Below are positions 35,852 to 46,431 of a stretch of DNA of 64,000 nucleotides, piece by piece. How positions within the stretch are numbered: position 1 is the stretch's first letter; each line of letters opens with the position of its first letter. Origin of the DNA: Leptospira gomenensis (GTDB lineage: Bacteria > Spirochaetota > Leptospiria > Leptospirales > Leptospiraceae); contig NZ_RQFA01000080.1 of NCBI RefSeq assembly GCF_004770155.1, positions 306,424-370,423 on the forward strand, given 5' to 3'. The notes beneath the pieces were generated by a model. That model saw nothing but the letters and a program-made list of their open reading frames with translations, made no database searches and was not told the origin of the DNA. The translations under genes and the position numbers were made by a program.

Positions 35852-37288
35852 TCAAAAAGTATTCTTCAATTGAGCGACTAACTTTCCTAACGTTTTGATT
35901 TTTTCCTCCACCTTCGACGTGAATCGAATTGCACCGCTTAAACGAAGGAAGTTTCGGAAGTTGCCGGTTCCGGAAAAGATGGGGCCGGGCGCTATGGAGA
36001 TATTGTGTTTCCACGCTTCGTTTTGTAAGAGCAAACTGTCTACACGGCTCGGAAGTTCGATCCAAAATACGAGTCCGCCTTGGGGATTGGAAATCGAAGT
36101 CGTTTCCGGAAAGTTTTTCAATACGGATTCACGGATCTTTGCGAGGTTGGAAAACAGATTTCTTTTGAGCGTTTTGAGATTTCTTTCATAGGAGGTTTTT
36201 AGGAATTCGCTTAACGCGATTTGAGGAACGCTGGGAAGTGCGAGTCTCGCGATTTTGATCTCCTTTTGGATTTCGAGTCCTTTTTTACCGGGAAGAATCC
36301 AGCCGATTCTTAAATCCGGAGAAACGATTTTGGAATAGGAGGAGATTTTATATACGTTCTCTTTTTTATCGAAGGATTTTAAGGACATAGGACGGGAAGC
36401 GGTAAAATAAAGATCTCCGTAGATATCGTCCTCTATGATCGGGATATTTTTAACCGAACAAAGATCCACGACCTCTTTTTTATCTTCGTCGGAAAGAAGG
36501 CTTCCCGTTGGATTTTGGAAGTTCGGATTAACAATTAAACATTTAATCGGATATTGATGGATCGCTTCTTCCAGATGACGAAGGCTGATTCCGCAGATCG
36601 GATCGATGGGAATTTCCAGAGCTTTTCTTCCTGATCTTTGTATGCTCTGTAAAATTCCGAAATAAACCGGGGATTCCACCGCGATCAGATCTCCCGGCTT
36701 CGTTAAAACTTTGATACACAGATTCAACGCATCCTGACATCCGTTGGTTACGATTATATCGGATTCGTGGGAGGCGATTCCCTGGAAAGAGGCGCGTAAC
36801 GCAAGTTGTTTTCGTAATTCCGGATATCCCTGCGAATTCTGGTAGTTGTGACCGTCCGCTATGAGGACCGCCTTTTTTAAATTCTTATGAAGCGCCGGAA
36901 TAGGAAGATATCCTCTTTCGGGAATCGCCGTTCCTAATTGAAGAATATCAGGATTTTGTAATGAATCGATCAAGGATGAAATCCTTTCGTCGATTCCGAA
37001 GGACGGGACCAACTTCGGGCGTTTGGCCATTGAGGGAATTTTCGAAGCACCCTTTCTTGCTAAAACGACGTAACCGGATTTCGGTTTGGAACGGATATAT
37101 CCCTCGTTTTCGAGCAATTCGTACGCTAGTAAAACGGTGGATATGCTCACTTTCTTTTCCACCGATATTTTCCGTAACGAGGGAAGTTTATCCCCGGCGC
37201 GGAAGATTCCCGATTCCATCATCGATCTAAATCCCACCGCTATGGATTCGTATTTCGAATTTTCATCTGTACTGGTTGAAAAGTTCAT
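35852..37288 (-). CDS. MocR-type GntR/aminotransferase regulator
   Basis: 478 residues; I take ATG 37288, since 37351 would leave only 5 bp before the divergent PhzF start and has no ribosome site. A GntR winged helix (about 10-80: AVGFRSMMESGIFRAGDKLPSLRKISVEKKVSISTVLLAYELLENEGYIRSKPKSGYVV) is joined to a fold-type-I aminotransferase domain (about 120-478) with PLP lysine in SYSKIVSPDLRIGW. MocR proteins use bound PLP/ligand to switch a divergent gene. Here that gene is phzF, so the target is probably the phzF-aminotransferase operon. Cytoplasmic. Confidence 0.9.
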   Translation of the reverse strand: MNFSTSTDENSKYESIAVGFRSMMESGIFRAGDKLPSLRKISVEKKVSISTVLLAYELLENEGYIRSKPKSGYVVLARKGASKIPSMAKRPKLVPSFGIDERISSLIDSLQNPDILQLGTAIPERGYLPIPALHKNLKKAVLIADGHNYQNSQGYPELRKQLALRASFQGIASHESDIIVTNGCQDALNLCIKVLTKPGDLIAVESPVYFGILQSIQRSGRKALEIPIDPICGISLRHLEEAIHQYPIKCLIVNPNFQNPTGSLLSDEDKKEVVDLCSVKNIPIIEDDIYGDLYFTASRPMSLKSFDKKENVYKISSYSKIVSPDLRIGWILPGKKGLEIQKEIKIARLALPSVPQIALSEFLKTSYERNLKTLKRNLFSNLAKIRESVLKNFPETTSISNPQGGLVFWIELPSRVDSLLLQNEAWKHNISIAPGPIFSGTGNFRNFLRLSGAIRFTSKVEEKIKTLGKLVAQLKNTF

Positions 37289-37297
37289 TTCTGTATC

Positions 37298-37327
37298 TGT
37301 TATGATCGTCCTGATTTTGATATAACA
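37298..37327. promoter_or_regulatory. Imperfect palindrome between mocR and phzF
   Basis: TGTTATGATC and GATATAACA, arms of an imperfect inverted repeat about 11 bp apart, placed between the two divergent starts (37288 and 37357). This is the expected position of the MocR operator. The -10 for phzF may overlap it. Confidence 0.4.
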
Positions 37328-37356
37328 TAAATCCATACGAAAGGAAATCATTTTTT

Positions 37357-38142
37357 ATGAAACTCAGAATGTTCCAAATCGACGCTTTTGCCGAAACGGT
37401 CTTTCAAGGTAACCCCGCCGCCGTTTGTCCTTTGAAAGAATGGATTCCCGAGGAGCTCATGCAAAGGATCGCCGCGGAGAACAACTTGAGCGAAACCGCT
37501 TTTTACGTTCAAGAGGGTTCTTTCTATCGAATTCGATGGTTTACTCCGGAAACGGAGGTCGATCTTTGCGGACACGCGACGCTCGCCTCCGCGTTTCAGA
37601 TTTTTCGCGAATCGGATTCGAAGGAAGAAGTCGTACGTTTTCAATCCAAGTCGGGCGAGTTAATCGTATTCAAAAAAGAGAATATACTTTATCTCGATTT
37701 CCCTTCCAGGATGCCGGAACAAGTTCGTGAAATTCCACAGACGATTTTGGAGGCGTTTTCTATTCCTCCGAAAGAAGTCTGGAAGTCCCGAGATTATCTT
37801 CTCGTTTACGATAACGAAACGGAACTGAAAGAACTTAAGTATTCCATGGAGGCCGCTTCTAAATTGGATTGTCTAGGTATCATAGCCACTTGTCCCGGAG
37901 ACGAGCGTTACGATTTTTTTTCCAGATTTTTCGCGCCCCTGGCCGGGATTTACGAGGATCCGGTTACGGGCTCCTCGCATTGTAGTTTGATTCCATTCTG
38001 GTCTCGCAAACGAGTCCGGAAAATTATGAACGCGTATCAGGCTTCGCGAAGGGGCGGAAAATTATTCTGCGAAGATTTGGGAGAACGTGTGAGAATCGGA
38101 GGAACCTGCGTTCCTTATCTGGAAGGTTGGATAGAAGTATGA
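37357..38142 (+). CDS. PhzF-family isomerase/epimerase
   Basis: 261 residues in the two-lobed PhzF (diaminopimelate-epimerase-like) fold. N-lobe: FQIDAFAETVFQGNPAAVCPL and AAENNLSETAFYV with the conserved acidic residue; then WFTPETEVDLCGHATLASAF, and the C-lobe FARFFAPLAGIYEDPVTGSSHCSLIPFW. These are the family's diagnostic blocks (the P-V-T-G-S-x-H motif is intact). Actual substrate unknown, possibly an amino acid derivative given the partner aminotransferase. AGGA 8 nt before the ATG. Overlaps the next gene by ATGA. Confidence 0.92.
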   Translation: MKLRMFQIDAFAETVFQGNPAAVCPLKEWIPEELMQRIAAENNLSETAFYVQEGSFYRIRWFTPETEVDLCGHATLASAFQIFRESDSKEEVVRFQSKSGELIVFKKENILYLDFPSRMPEQVREIPQTILEAFSIPPKEVWKSRDYLLVYDNETELKELKYSMEAASKLDCLGIIATCPGDERYDFFSRFFAPLAGIYEDPVTGSSHCSLIPFWSRKRVRKIMNAYQASRRGGKLFCEDLGERVRIGGTCVPYLEGWIEV

Positions 38143-39341
38143 GCGAAAATCGAAATCGGTTTTCATCAAGGATTCTAAAATCCAATAAATCATTCATACG
38201 CGAAATTCTCAAAGTCACCGGCAATCCGGAAATCATCTCCTTTGCGGGCGGACAGCCGGATCCCGATCTTTTTCCCGTTACGGAGTTGGGTCGGTGTGCG
38301 GAATACGTATTTTCAAAGTACGGATCCAAACTTTTTCAATACGGAACCTCGGAAGGTTTCGCGCCTTTGCGGGAATGGATCTTCGAAAAATATTATAAAA
38401 ATATAAACTATCCAGGTTGGGGACCGGAGAATATTCTGATCACATCCGGTTCACAACAGGCTTTGGATCTGATCGGAAAGATTTTCATCGATTCGGGGGA
38501 TTCGATTCTCATCGAACGTCCCGGATATTTGGGAGCGATACAAGCCTTTGCCATGTACGAACCCGAATTTGTCGGTATTCCTCTTCGGGATGACGGATTG
38601 GATTTCGATTTTTTGGAACGGGAACTTTCTCGTTTGGAACCAAAGTTTCTTTATTCCAATCCGACGTTTCAAAATCCCACAGGCAAAACTCTGGCCGCGC
38701 ATAAAAGAAGTTTCCTCTCCGAAATTTTGAGAAAACGAAAGGTTCTTTTGATCGAAGACAATCCCTACGGAGAAATTCGCTTCGAATCCGAAGCGATTCC
38801 GAGTATGATTTCCTATTATCCGGAAGCGACCGTTTCTCTGGGAACCTTCTCTAAAACCTTGTCTCCCGGTTTGAGACTCGGTTGGATTTTCGCTTCGAAG
38901 GAAATCGTAGAACGTTTGGTGGTCGCGAAACAGGCCGGAGACCTTCATTCCGGAACTTTTTCGCAGATTCTACTTCACGAATATCTCGAAACCTACGATT
39001 TTGAAACACAAGTAAATCGTATTCGAAATTCATACTTTAAAAAAATGGAATGTATGGAAAAGGCGTTGATCGAAAGTCTTTCCGATTTTGCGGATTGGGT
39101 TTCTCCGAAAGGAGGAATGTTTTTCTGGATTCGCCTTAAAAATTCGCTTTCTTCAAAGGATTTGTTCGAAGAAGCGATTCGAAATAAAGTGGCCTTCGTG
39201 CCGGGTTTTCCGTTTTATACGGATAATCCGGAAACGGATACGTTGCGATTGAATTTCTCCCATTCCTCCCTTGAAACGATCGAAACCGGGATTTCAAGGA
39301 TCGGGGATGCGGTGCGGAAGATTTCGAAAATTCACGCTTAG
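38139..39341 (+). CDS. PLP-dependent aminotransferase, class I/II (LysN/2-aminoadipate-like)
   Basis: 400 residues from ATG 38139, which overlaps the PhzF stop. Fold type I: ITSGSQQALDLIGKIF, NPTFQNPTGKTL, ILRKRKVLLIEDNPYGEIRFE, and the PLP lysine in LGTFSKTLSPGLRLGWIF (about residue 245). C-terminal half NLVAFVPGFPFY-like VAFVPGFPFYTDNPETDTLRLNFSHSS. It resembles the MocR aminotransferase domain next door more than AspC. Together PhzF and the aminotransferase suggest catabolism or modification of an amino acid. Substrate not determinable. Confidence 0.88.
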   Translation: MSENRNRFSSRILKSNKSFIREILKVTGNPEIISFAGGQPDPDLFPVTELGRCAEYVFSKYGSKLFQYGTSEGFAPLREWIFEKYYKNINYPGWGPENILITSGSQQALDLIGKIFIDSGDSILIERPGYLGAIQAFAMYEPEFVGIPLRDDGLDFDFLERELSRLEPKFLYSNPTFQNPTGKTLAAHKRSFLSEILRKRKVLLIEDNPYGEIRFESEAIPSMISYYPEATVSLGTFSKTLSPGLRLGWIFASKEIVERLVVAKQAGDLHSGTFSQILLHEYLETYDFETQVNRIRNSYFKKMECMEKALIESLSDFADWVSPKGGMFFWIRLKNSLSSKDLFEEAIRNKVAFVPGFPFYTDNPETDTLRLNFSHSSLETIETGISRIGDAVRKISKIHA

Positions 39342-39559
39342 GCGAAAGGGGAAACTTTTCCAGAAAGTTACGGTTTGGATAGGGAAATACGACAATCGGA
39401 TGGAATATAAATCGTTTACGGCCCGTGATACGTTAACCGACACGGTAAGCAAAGCGGGAAAAGCGCGTTCGTTATCGATTCTTTCTTTTTTCGATTTTTT
39501 ACTTTATACGGAATATTTCGAAAACGAATTTTCGCTTTCGATTTGACGATTCCGCTTTT

Positions 39560-40747
39560 TCATATACGTTTCTCGAAGTTTTTCGATTCCAACCTTTTCT
39601 TATAAAGCAAAAACGGCTTTTCGATCACAAGATATAATAACCAGGAGAATAGAAAACACCCCGCTACGGCCCCGCTTCCCGCGTAAAAAAAGACGAACGC
39701 GTTTATATTCGATGTTTTCGGTAGAATTTTGGATACGACGATTCCTCCGATCAGGATATTCCAGAGATACATAGTATAACTCAGTCGCGCGACCGGTCTG
39801 AATAAGGAAACGCCCATTAAAGAGGAAAAAAACGATCCGGGTTTTAGGGCGGAAGCGATCAAAAACCCATATCCTATATTCAAAAAATTGAATCCGATCG
39901 TCCTACGAATCCAAGTTTCCAAAGGAAACGAATGGCCTAGTATGAGAAAAACCGTCGCTATCCAGGGATAGAAATTGCTGATGATTAGGGATTCGTTTTC
40001 GTTTTTTCGAAAACGTGTTTCTAATTCGGCTAGAATCATACCGGCAATCAAAGCGTCCATTCGAGTATGCGAATATATGAGAACGGAAATATCAGAATTT
40101 TGGAATGCGTAGTAGATTCTAAACGCGGACGGAATCAGATATAATAAGATCAAAACCGAAATTCGCAGAATAAAATCGCGGCGTAACAGAAAAAACGAGG
40201 AAAAAAAGGGAAGAATCAGATAAAACTGTTCCTCGATGGAAAGGGACCAACCCACCAACGAAAGTCTTCGTTCGGAATAATTGGAAACGTAAAAGAAATC
40301 CGCGTACGAATTTTGAAGAATTTCCCGTAAGGACGTCATTTCCGCGATTTGAAATTCGGTCGGGTTCGGGATTTTTCCCAGACGATCGATTTGTATCGTG
40401 AAATAGAAATACAATACGAAAAGACAAAAATAATACGCCGGAAAAATCCGTAGGGTTCTAGAAACGAAAAATTTCGTTTTGTCGAAGGAATCGGGATCGT
40501 TTTCGTATTTTAGAATTCCTGAATATATTAAAAAGCCGCTTAGGACGAAAAACAGATCCACACCCGAGTTGAAATTGGAAAAGACGATTTTCAAAAAGTC
40601 GGGGAAATCCGCGGCGGGAAAAGGAAGCCATACGTGATAGAGAATCACCAAAAGTATCGCGAAAGCGCGAACTCCGTTTAACGCCGGAATTTCGGTTTCG
40701 TTTTTTATAAACGGAGAGAAAAGATAAAGCCGGATTTTATCGAACAT
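39560..40747 (-). CDS. Acyltransferase family 3 (OafA/YrhL-like) membrane protein
   Basis: 395 residues with about ten membrane helices. IPALNGVRAFAILLVILYHVWLPF (family Arg and His), VDLFFVLSGFLIYSG and VGWSLSIEEQFYLILPFF (motif E/Q), ending LSYTMYLWNILIG. Close paralogue of 34477-35670: the same blocks at the same positions. It lies 15 bp from the start of the next gene at 40763 upstream. Probably acylates surface glycans. The two flank the MocR-PhzF module, a layout that may reflect duplication followed by insertion. Confidence 0.9.
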   Translation of the reverse strand: MFDKIRLYLFSPFIKNETEIPALNGVRAFAILLVILYHVWLPFPAADFPDFLKIVFSNFNSGVDLFFVLSGFLIYSGILKYENDPDSFDKTKFFVSRTLRIFPAYYFCLFVLYFYFTIQIDRLGKIPNPTEFQIAEMTSLREILQNSYADFFYVSNYSERRLSLVGWSLSIEEQFYLILPFFSSFFLLRRDFILRISVLILLYLIPSAFRIYYAFQNSDISVLIYSHTRMDALIAGMILAELETRFRKNENESLIISNFYPWIATVFLILGHSFPLETWIRRTIGFNFLNIGYGFLIASALKPGSFFSSLMGVSLFRPVARLSYTMYLWNILIGGIVVSKILPKTSNINAFVFFYAGSGAVAGCFLFSWLLYLVIEKPFLLYKKRLESKNFEKRI

Positions 40748-40762
40748 CGATACGATCGGGTT

Positions 40763-41721
<959 letters not shown>

Positions 41722-41743
<22 letters not shown>

Positions 41744-42189
41744 TCTCTCATTTCAGGAGCGTATGGATTTTCTATTTTGATTCCTTGACTGACCCAAGTT
41801 TTTTTGACCATCGGACAATAAAATCTGTTAAAAACACCGTTTCCGCCGGCGAGTTTTACGCTGTCCGCAAGAGTTTCCGAAAACGAGGAATATGCTTGGA
41901 AGAATTTTTCGAGGTCTTTGTTCTCCCGGGAGGGAAGGGAATTTGCCATGGTTTCGGCCTGAGACTTCAAACCACCGTTTAATGATGTCAGAGAAGCTAG
42001 TTCCGATCGCAATGGTTCGAGATTCGGAATTTTATTCTCCTCTTTCATCAGAAAAGCGTGAATCGTTTGGTTTTCCACGAGAATACGTTGTAACGCATCC
42101 TTTTCCCGTTCCGAAATCGGAAGCGAAGATTTCGAACAGGCGGATAAAAGAAGAAAAATCCCGAATGATAATATAAAAGTCCTTCTCAT
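41722..42189 (-). CDS. DUF3347-like lipoprotein
   Basis: 155 residues. Signal peptide with lipobox LLLSAC (Cys 18) predicts a lipid-anchored periplasmic protein. Residues 20-130 are helical and polar; the C-terminal YCPMVKKTWVSQGIKIENPYAPEMRDCGDLV has the cysteine-methionine pattern (C-P-M, W, N-P-Y, M-x-x-C-G) of DUF3347 domains, which occur with copper-efflux and envelope proteins. A metal (copper) role is inferred from family. The gene overlaps the next by 22 bp. Confidence 0.75.
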
Positions 42190-42485
42190 TTCTTTCCTCT
42201 CCGGAGGAGTTAAGTCTATGATTCTGGAAAAAACCTTGGTGTAAAGTAAGGAATAGAATAAAATATAAAAAATACTCGTATTCGATGCTGTTGCCGATCG
42301 TACTTGGAAAACGCAAATTTCCTAAAAATCGCTCAGAAAGAGAATAGTTTGTACGACGTTACGAATCGCGTTTTCCTTGTAGGAAGAAAGGAAAATCCGC
42401 TCCGGAAGAACGAATTTACCCGTAGAAACGGTTGCGTTATTCCACGGAATTGTAATTCTACTGAAAACGAAAATCGAGGTGTTTT
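42190..42485. other. 296-bp divergent intergenic region
   Basis: Between the lipoprotein (minus) and the ferredoxin (plus). It is A/T-rich with no clear operator palindrome or promoter I can trust and no small gene with a ribosome site. Confidence 0.4.
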
Positions 42486-42811
<326 letters not shown>

Positions 42812-42815
<4 letters not shown>

Positions 42816-43834
42816 ACCTTCCCCAAACATACAAAGCCTTGGAACTGAGAGAATACAGCGAGAATCGGAATCGGGCGGTTCTCGTTGAAAAAAAATTCCG
42901 CCCTTTAAAAAAGGGAGAGGTTCTGATCAGGATTCATTCCGCTTCGATCAATCCTTCCGATCTGATGTTTTTACGGGGACTTTACGGTATTAAAAAGAAA
43001 CTTCCGGTCGTTCCCGGATTCGAAGCGAGCGGAGTCGTCGTGGCGTCCGGCGGCGGTTTGTACGGAAATTATCTCAAAGGAAAAAACGTTGCGTGTACCG
43101 CACCGGGACGAGGCGACGGAGTTTATGCGGAATATATGATCACGGATGCGTTCAGTTGTCTTTCTATCGGAAGCCAACTTTCCTTGGAACAAGGAGCTTG
43201 TTTGTATGTGAACCCCATCACCGCGATCGCGATGGTGGAACAGGCGCAAAAATACGGAGCCAAGGCCTTGGTGCAAACGGCTGCGGCGAGCGCGCTCGGA
43301 AAGATGGTGGTGGGAATCGCCGCCAAAAAAGGAATGAAGGTCATCAACGTAGTACGGAAACCGGAACAGGAAGCCGCACTCAAGGCGATCGGAGCCGAAC
43401 ATATCCTCAACTCCGAGGCGTCCAATTTCGAAAGGCAACTTCGGGTCCTTTCCAACGAATTGAAAGCCACGGTTTGTCTGGACGCCGTCGCGGGAGAATT
43501 GACTACGAAGGTTCTCTTGGCGATGCCGTACGGAAGCCGTTGTATCGTCTACGGTGCGTTATCCGAAAAGGAGATTCCTTTGCACGCCGGAATGCTGATT
43601 TTTCAGGATAAAAAGTTGGAAGGATTTTGGCTTTCCACATGGGTTCCTCAACAAAGTCCCTATAAAATCTGGAAACTTTCCGGAGAACTGCGCGCGTTGG
43701 CGAAGAAGGAATTGAAAACGGATATCGCCGCGAAATTTCCTTTGGAAAAGGCAGTGGAAGCGATCGAAGACTACGCGGCGAATATGACCAGAGGAAAAGT
43801 TCTGATTCAACCCCCCTTTGCGGAAGGAAAATAA
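42812..43834 (+). CDS. MDR-superfamily quinone-oxidoreductase-like enzyme
   Basis: 340 residues from ATG 42812, which overlaps the ferredoxin stop; an upstream frame to 42653 would lie inside the ferredoxin gene. GroES-like N-domain (KGEVLIRIHSASINPSDLMFLRGLYG, PGFEASGVVVASG) and Rossmann C-domain with ALVQTAAASALGKMVVGIAAKKGMKVINVVR and VCLDAVAGELTTKVLLAMPYG. No zinc-ligand cysteine pattern, so it is a zinc-less quinone oxidoreductase-like (QOR/enoyl reductase) enzyme. NADPH is likely from family. Substrate unknown. Confidence 0.88.
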
Positions 43835-43838
43835 AAAC

Positions 43839-44477
43839 TTGATACGTTTTTTACCGGAAGTACGGCCGAATAAAATCCTTTCTTTCGCGTTTTGGTTTCT
43901 TTCTTTGTCTAGTTTCGTCGTTTGTAGTTCCTTTACGGATAATTACAAAGCATTACAAAAATGTAAATTTCAAGTTTTGTCTTTGGAAGCGCAAAAGGCG
44001 GAATTGATCTCGTTTCCTCCGGTGCCTAAAATCGTATTTTTGGCCAAGGTCGAAATCGAAAATCCCAATGAAACGGACGTGACGATCCATAAGTTCGATC
44101 TTTCGTTTTACGTTCCGGACGTTTCCTCCCCAAAAGAATCGGAGCTGGCCCGCGTACAATCCGGAGAAAAGTTCGTAATTCCGGCGCTTCAGAAAAAGAT
44201 CGTGGACCTACAAGTGGAAACGCTTTTCGAAAAAAAGATGGATCGAAATCTTTTACAGATCGCTCTCGGAATTCTGCAGGCGGGTTTGGCGGGAAAGGAA
44301 TTGAATTTCTCCATCCGGGGAAGTTTCGAATACGAGACGATCTTCGGTTCGGTCCAGATTCCGGTGAACGAAACTGTGCCGTTAAAAACCGGAAAACGAA
44401 ATTCCATCGGAATTCCGTTTGTGCCGAATCCCTTTGATTCGTCCGGACTTTTATCAATCAAGGAAACGATACGATGA
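43839..44477 (+). CDS. Exported LEA14/WHy-domain-like protein
   Basis: 212 residues from TTG 43839, 9 nt after a GGAAGGAAAA site and 4 bp past the oxidoreductase stop. N-terminal signal segment (ILSFAFWFLSLSSFVVC, where the Cys could be a relaxed spirochaetal lipobox). Residues about 50-190 carry the LEA14-like pattern: VLSLEAQKAELISFPPVPKIVFLAKVEIENPNETDVTIHKFDLSFYV, FEYETIFGSVQIPVNETVP. Domains of this type form a beta sandwich seen in desiccation-related proteins. Overlaps the next gene by ATGA. Probable envelope protein. Confidence 0.7.
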   Translation: MIRFLPEVRPNKILSFAFWFLSLSSFVVCSSFTDNYKALQKCKFQVLSLEAQKAELISFPPVPKIVFLAKVEIENPNETDVTIHKFDLSFYVPDVSSPKESELARVQSGEKFVIPALQKKIVDLQVETLFEKKMDRNLLQIALGILQAGLAGKELNFSIRGSFEYETIFGSVQIPVNETVPLKTGKRNSIGIPFVPNPFDSSGLLSIKETIR

Positions 44478-44803
44478 AACGGAAGAATCGCAGTCGGATC
44501 GTTTGGATCCTCTTTTTATACGCACTTCTTTCGTTTGTCGCGATCGGTTGTTATCAAAAAAATACGGACGCCGATTTTTACAGTTTCGAAGACGCGAGCA
44601 CCCGACTCGTCGTGGCATACGCTTCCAAGGACGCGATCTGCAACTCTTCCCGCAGAATTACCGCTTTGGTTCCCGGTCGCGCCAGAAAGAAAGACATCGA
44701 TTTTTGCGTGAGCGCGGTTATGGCGGTAAGTTGCGAGGCATGGGCTTCGACCGGAGCGGATGCGACACCTGCTACGTGTAAGGCGATCGAGTTTCGATTT
44801 TAA
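44474..44803 (+). CDS. Small lipoprotein, 109 residues
   Basis: Signal peptide ending FVAIGC (lipobox, Cys about 26), then about 80 residues with five further cysteines (AICNSS, DFCVSAVMAVSC, PATCKAIEF). Start overlaps the preceding gene by ATGA. No family recognised; the paired cysteines suggest disulfides in the periplasm. Codon use matches its neighbours. Confidence 0.72.
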   Translation: MKRKNRSRIVWILFLYALLSFVAIGCYQKNTDADFYSFEDASTRLVVAYASKDAICNSSRRITALVPGRARKKDIDFCVSAVMAVSCEAWASTGADATPATCKAIEFRF

Positions 44804-44813
44804 GGAAATTCTA

Positions 44814-45299
44814 ATGAAACCCGCGGAATGGTTTTTCGGAATCAGCCTTGTTTTTGCCGGTTTGATTTATCTTTTTCTACTTCTTGTGCGCAAAAAGGAA
44901 ACGAGCGGAGGAAATTCAGTCGTGAAATATTCGCTCCCCAAGGAAGAGGAAAACTCCCGGTCGAAAATTTCCGAATCCCGCGAAACTCCGAAAAACAAAA
45001 CGAACATTCTGGAGGTTTTCGATTACAACGGGATTAAGATTCTGCACGAGAACGGTATTTACACGGTGAACGCCGGCGGGGAAATCGAAGTTTATGCGTC
45101 CTGGCAAACACTTCCTTCCCGCTATCAAAGAATGGTCAAAGAAATGGATCATCGTGCTACGGGCGAAAAAAAAGCGGGTAAGTATTACATGGAAATTTTA
45201 AACGGAGTGTATTACGTTATTTTTCCGGACGGGAAAAAACATAAATACAAACGTTTCGAAGAGATCCCCGAAAAGATTCGGAAAAATCTCGGGTATTGA
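44814..45299 (+). CDS. Hypothetical single-span membrane protein
   Basis: 161 residues from ATG 44814 (AAGGAA 7 nt upstream; an in-frame start at 44760 would overlap the lipoprotein gene). One membrane helix (about 8-26, FFGISLVFAGLIYLFLLLV) and a cytoplasmic or periplasmic acidic linker (35-60) followed by two copies of a short beta motif: FDYNGIKILHENGIYTVNAGGEIEVYASWQTLPSRYQRM and KYYMEILNGVYYVIFPDGKKHKYKRFEEIPEKI. The similar rhythm (Y/G-x-Y-x-V-x-x-x-G) in the two parts suggests an internal repeat. Not recognised. Confidence 0.6.
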   Translation: MKPAEWFFGISLVFAGLIYLFLLLVRKKETSGGNSVVKYSLPKEEENSRSKISESRETPKNKTNILEVFDYNGIKILHENGIYTVNAGGEIEVYASWQTLPSRYQRMVKEMDHRATGEKKAGKYYMEILNGVYYVIFPDGKKHKYKRFEEIPEKIRKNLGY

Positions 45300-45380
45300 C
45301 GGTTAACGTCCCGGTTCGAATGCTTGAACACGCGTTATACGATTTTCGATCCATATCCTAAAATGCGGCGTGTCGTCCGA

Positions 45381-45749
45381 TTAAGGGAGATTTTTTTGAA
45401 TCATTTCCCTACATGAATTCGATAGGGAGGATTCGTGATCCATAAGGCATTTTAAAATTCGACCGCCTCCGGGAATCACAAAGGCGCAGTATTTACTTCT
45501 ATCTTCCGAACACGCTTCCGAATGTTTACGGATTTCTTCCTTTTTCTTTGTCAGCCAATTTTTACACGTTTCGGAAAGATCGGATTCTTTTTCCAGTAAA
45601 CACTGCATTTGGGAAAGTTTTCCACGTTCCTTTTTTTCGGAACAAAGTCGTTCGGCGTCGGTAAAACAACCTTCCGATGTCGGTTTCGATCGGAGTCCGT
45701 TAACGAAACAAAAGGAAAATAGGAGAGAAGTATATAATAATTTTATCAT
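45381..45749 (-). CDS. Exported Cys-rich (GLG1-repeat-like) protein
   Basis: 122 residues from ATG 45749 after GGGAA; a longer frame to 45812 has no ribosome site. Signal peptide (LLYTSLLFSFCFVNG), then two copies of a four-cysteine motif, CFTDAERLC...CLLEKESDLSETCKNWL and ACSEDRSKYC...CLMDHESSLSNSCREMI, the pattern of the cysteine-rich GLG1/FGFR repeat. Both keep C-x3/6-C, CL-x6-L-S-x-x-C. Periplasmic or surface protein with disulfides; function unknown. Downstream of the ferredoxin gene at 45766. Confidence 0.72.
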   Translation of the reverse strand: MIKLLYTSLLFSFCFVNGLRSKPTSEGCFTDAERLCSEKKERGKLSQMQCLLEKESDLSETCKNWLTKKKEEIRKHSEACSEDRSKYCAFVIPGGGRILKCLMDHESSLSNSCREMIQKNLP

Positions 45750-45765
45750 ATAGTTTTTCCCGTTT

Positions 45766-46431
45766 TTATCGGATCCGAATCGCTCTTGGAAAGGTGGGAC
45801 AAGCGGATACACATTGCCCGCATCCGGTGCATCCTTTGGAAAAGGACGGTTTGTTTCCTTTGAAACTTACCACACCTTCTACGGGACAGGCGTCCTTACA
45901 ATTCGAACACGTTTTTTGTCCGCTTTTTTGATTGAGACAGTATTCGAAGATTCCCTTCGCTTGACCCAGTTTGGGTTTGGAGCCGTCCCTGAACGGGATC
46001 AAAGCGTCGTCCTTACAAGCGTTGATACAAGGCCAATCCTTACAAAGCATACACGCGTTCAGATTTACGTCCATACGGGGAACGTGTTTTTCCGAAGTTT
46101 CGTCGAAAACCGGAAATAATACGCTGTAAGGACAGGCGTAGATACAATCTCCACAGCCGGTGCACTTTTTTAAAAAATCGGTTTCGTCTAACGCGCCCGG
46201 CGGGTATTGTACGTTTTGAATTCTTCTCTTTCGATTCGATTTGATTTCTTGAGGAAGTGCGAACCCCGTTTTACGTTTGGATTTGTTTTTTTTGGCGGGC
46301 GGTGCGGAGGAAAGAGAAGGTCGTTCTGGTTCCGTGACTTCCTTAAATCCGGATACGATCTCGGAAGCACTTTCTTGGGCGAGGTCCAACATTCTTGCCA
46401 GACCTTTTTTGAAAAAATCCTTACGATTCAA
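45766..46431 (-). CDS. Polyferredoxin with four [4Fe-4S] motifs (NapG/MauM-like)
   Basis: 221 residues from TTG 46431, which overlaps the murA stop (TTGA); GGGAA lies just upstream. It begins [15 protein letters not shown], a form like the NapG/NapF leader. Four clusters of cysteines follow: [34 protein letters not shown] and [12 protein letters not shown], with a Lys/Pro-rich linker ([12 protein letters not shown]) before the first. Such proteins shuttle electrons to periplasmic reductases. No nitrate-reductase gene lies in the window, so the partner is unknown. The Tat-like N-terminus is weak (NRKDF). Confidence 0.82.
   Translation of the reverse strand: MNRKDFFKKGLARMLDLAQESASEIVSGFKEVTEPERPSLSSAPPAKKNKSKRKTGFALPQEIKSNRKRRIQNVQYPPGALDETDFLKKCTGCGDCIYACPYSVLFPVFDETSEKHVPRMDVNLNACMLCKDWPCINACKDDALIPFRDGSKPKLGQAKGIFEYCLNQKSGQKTCSNCKDACPVEGVVSFKGNKPSFSKGCTGCGQCVSACPTFPRAIRIR

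Noticed and set aside
39271..39546. 91-codon frame after the aminotransferase
   Set aside because: It overlaps the aminotransferase end and has no family motif or ribosome site.
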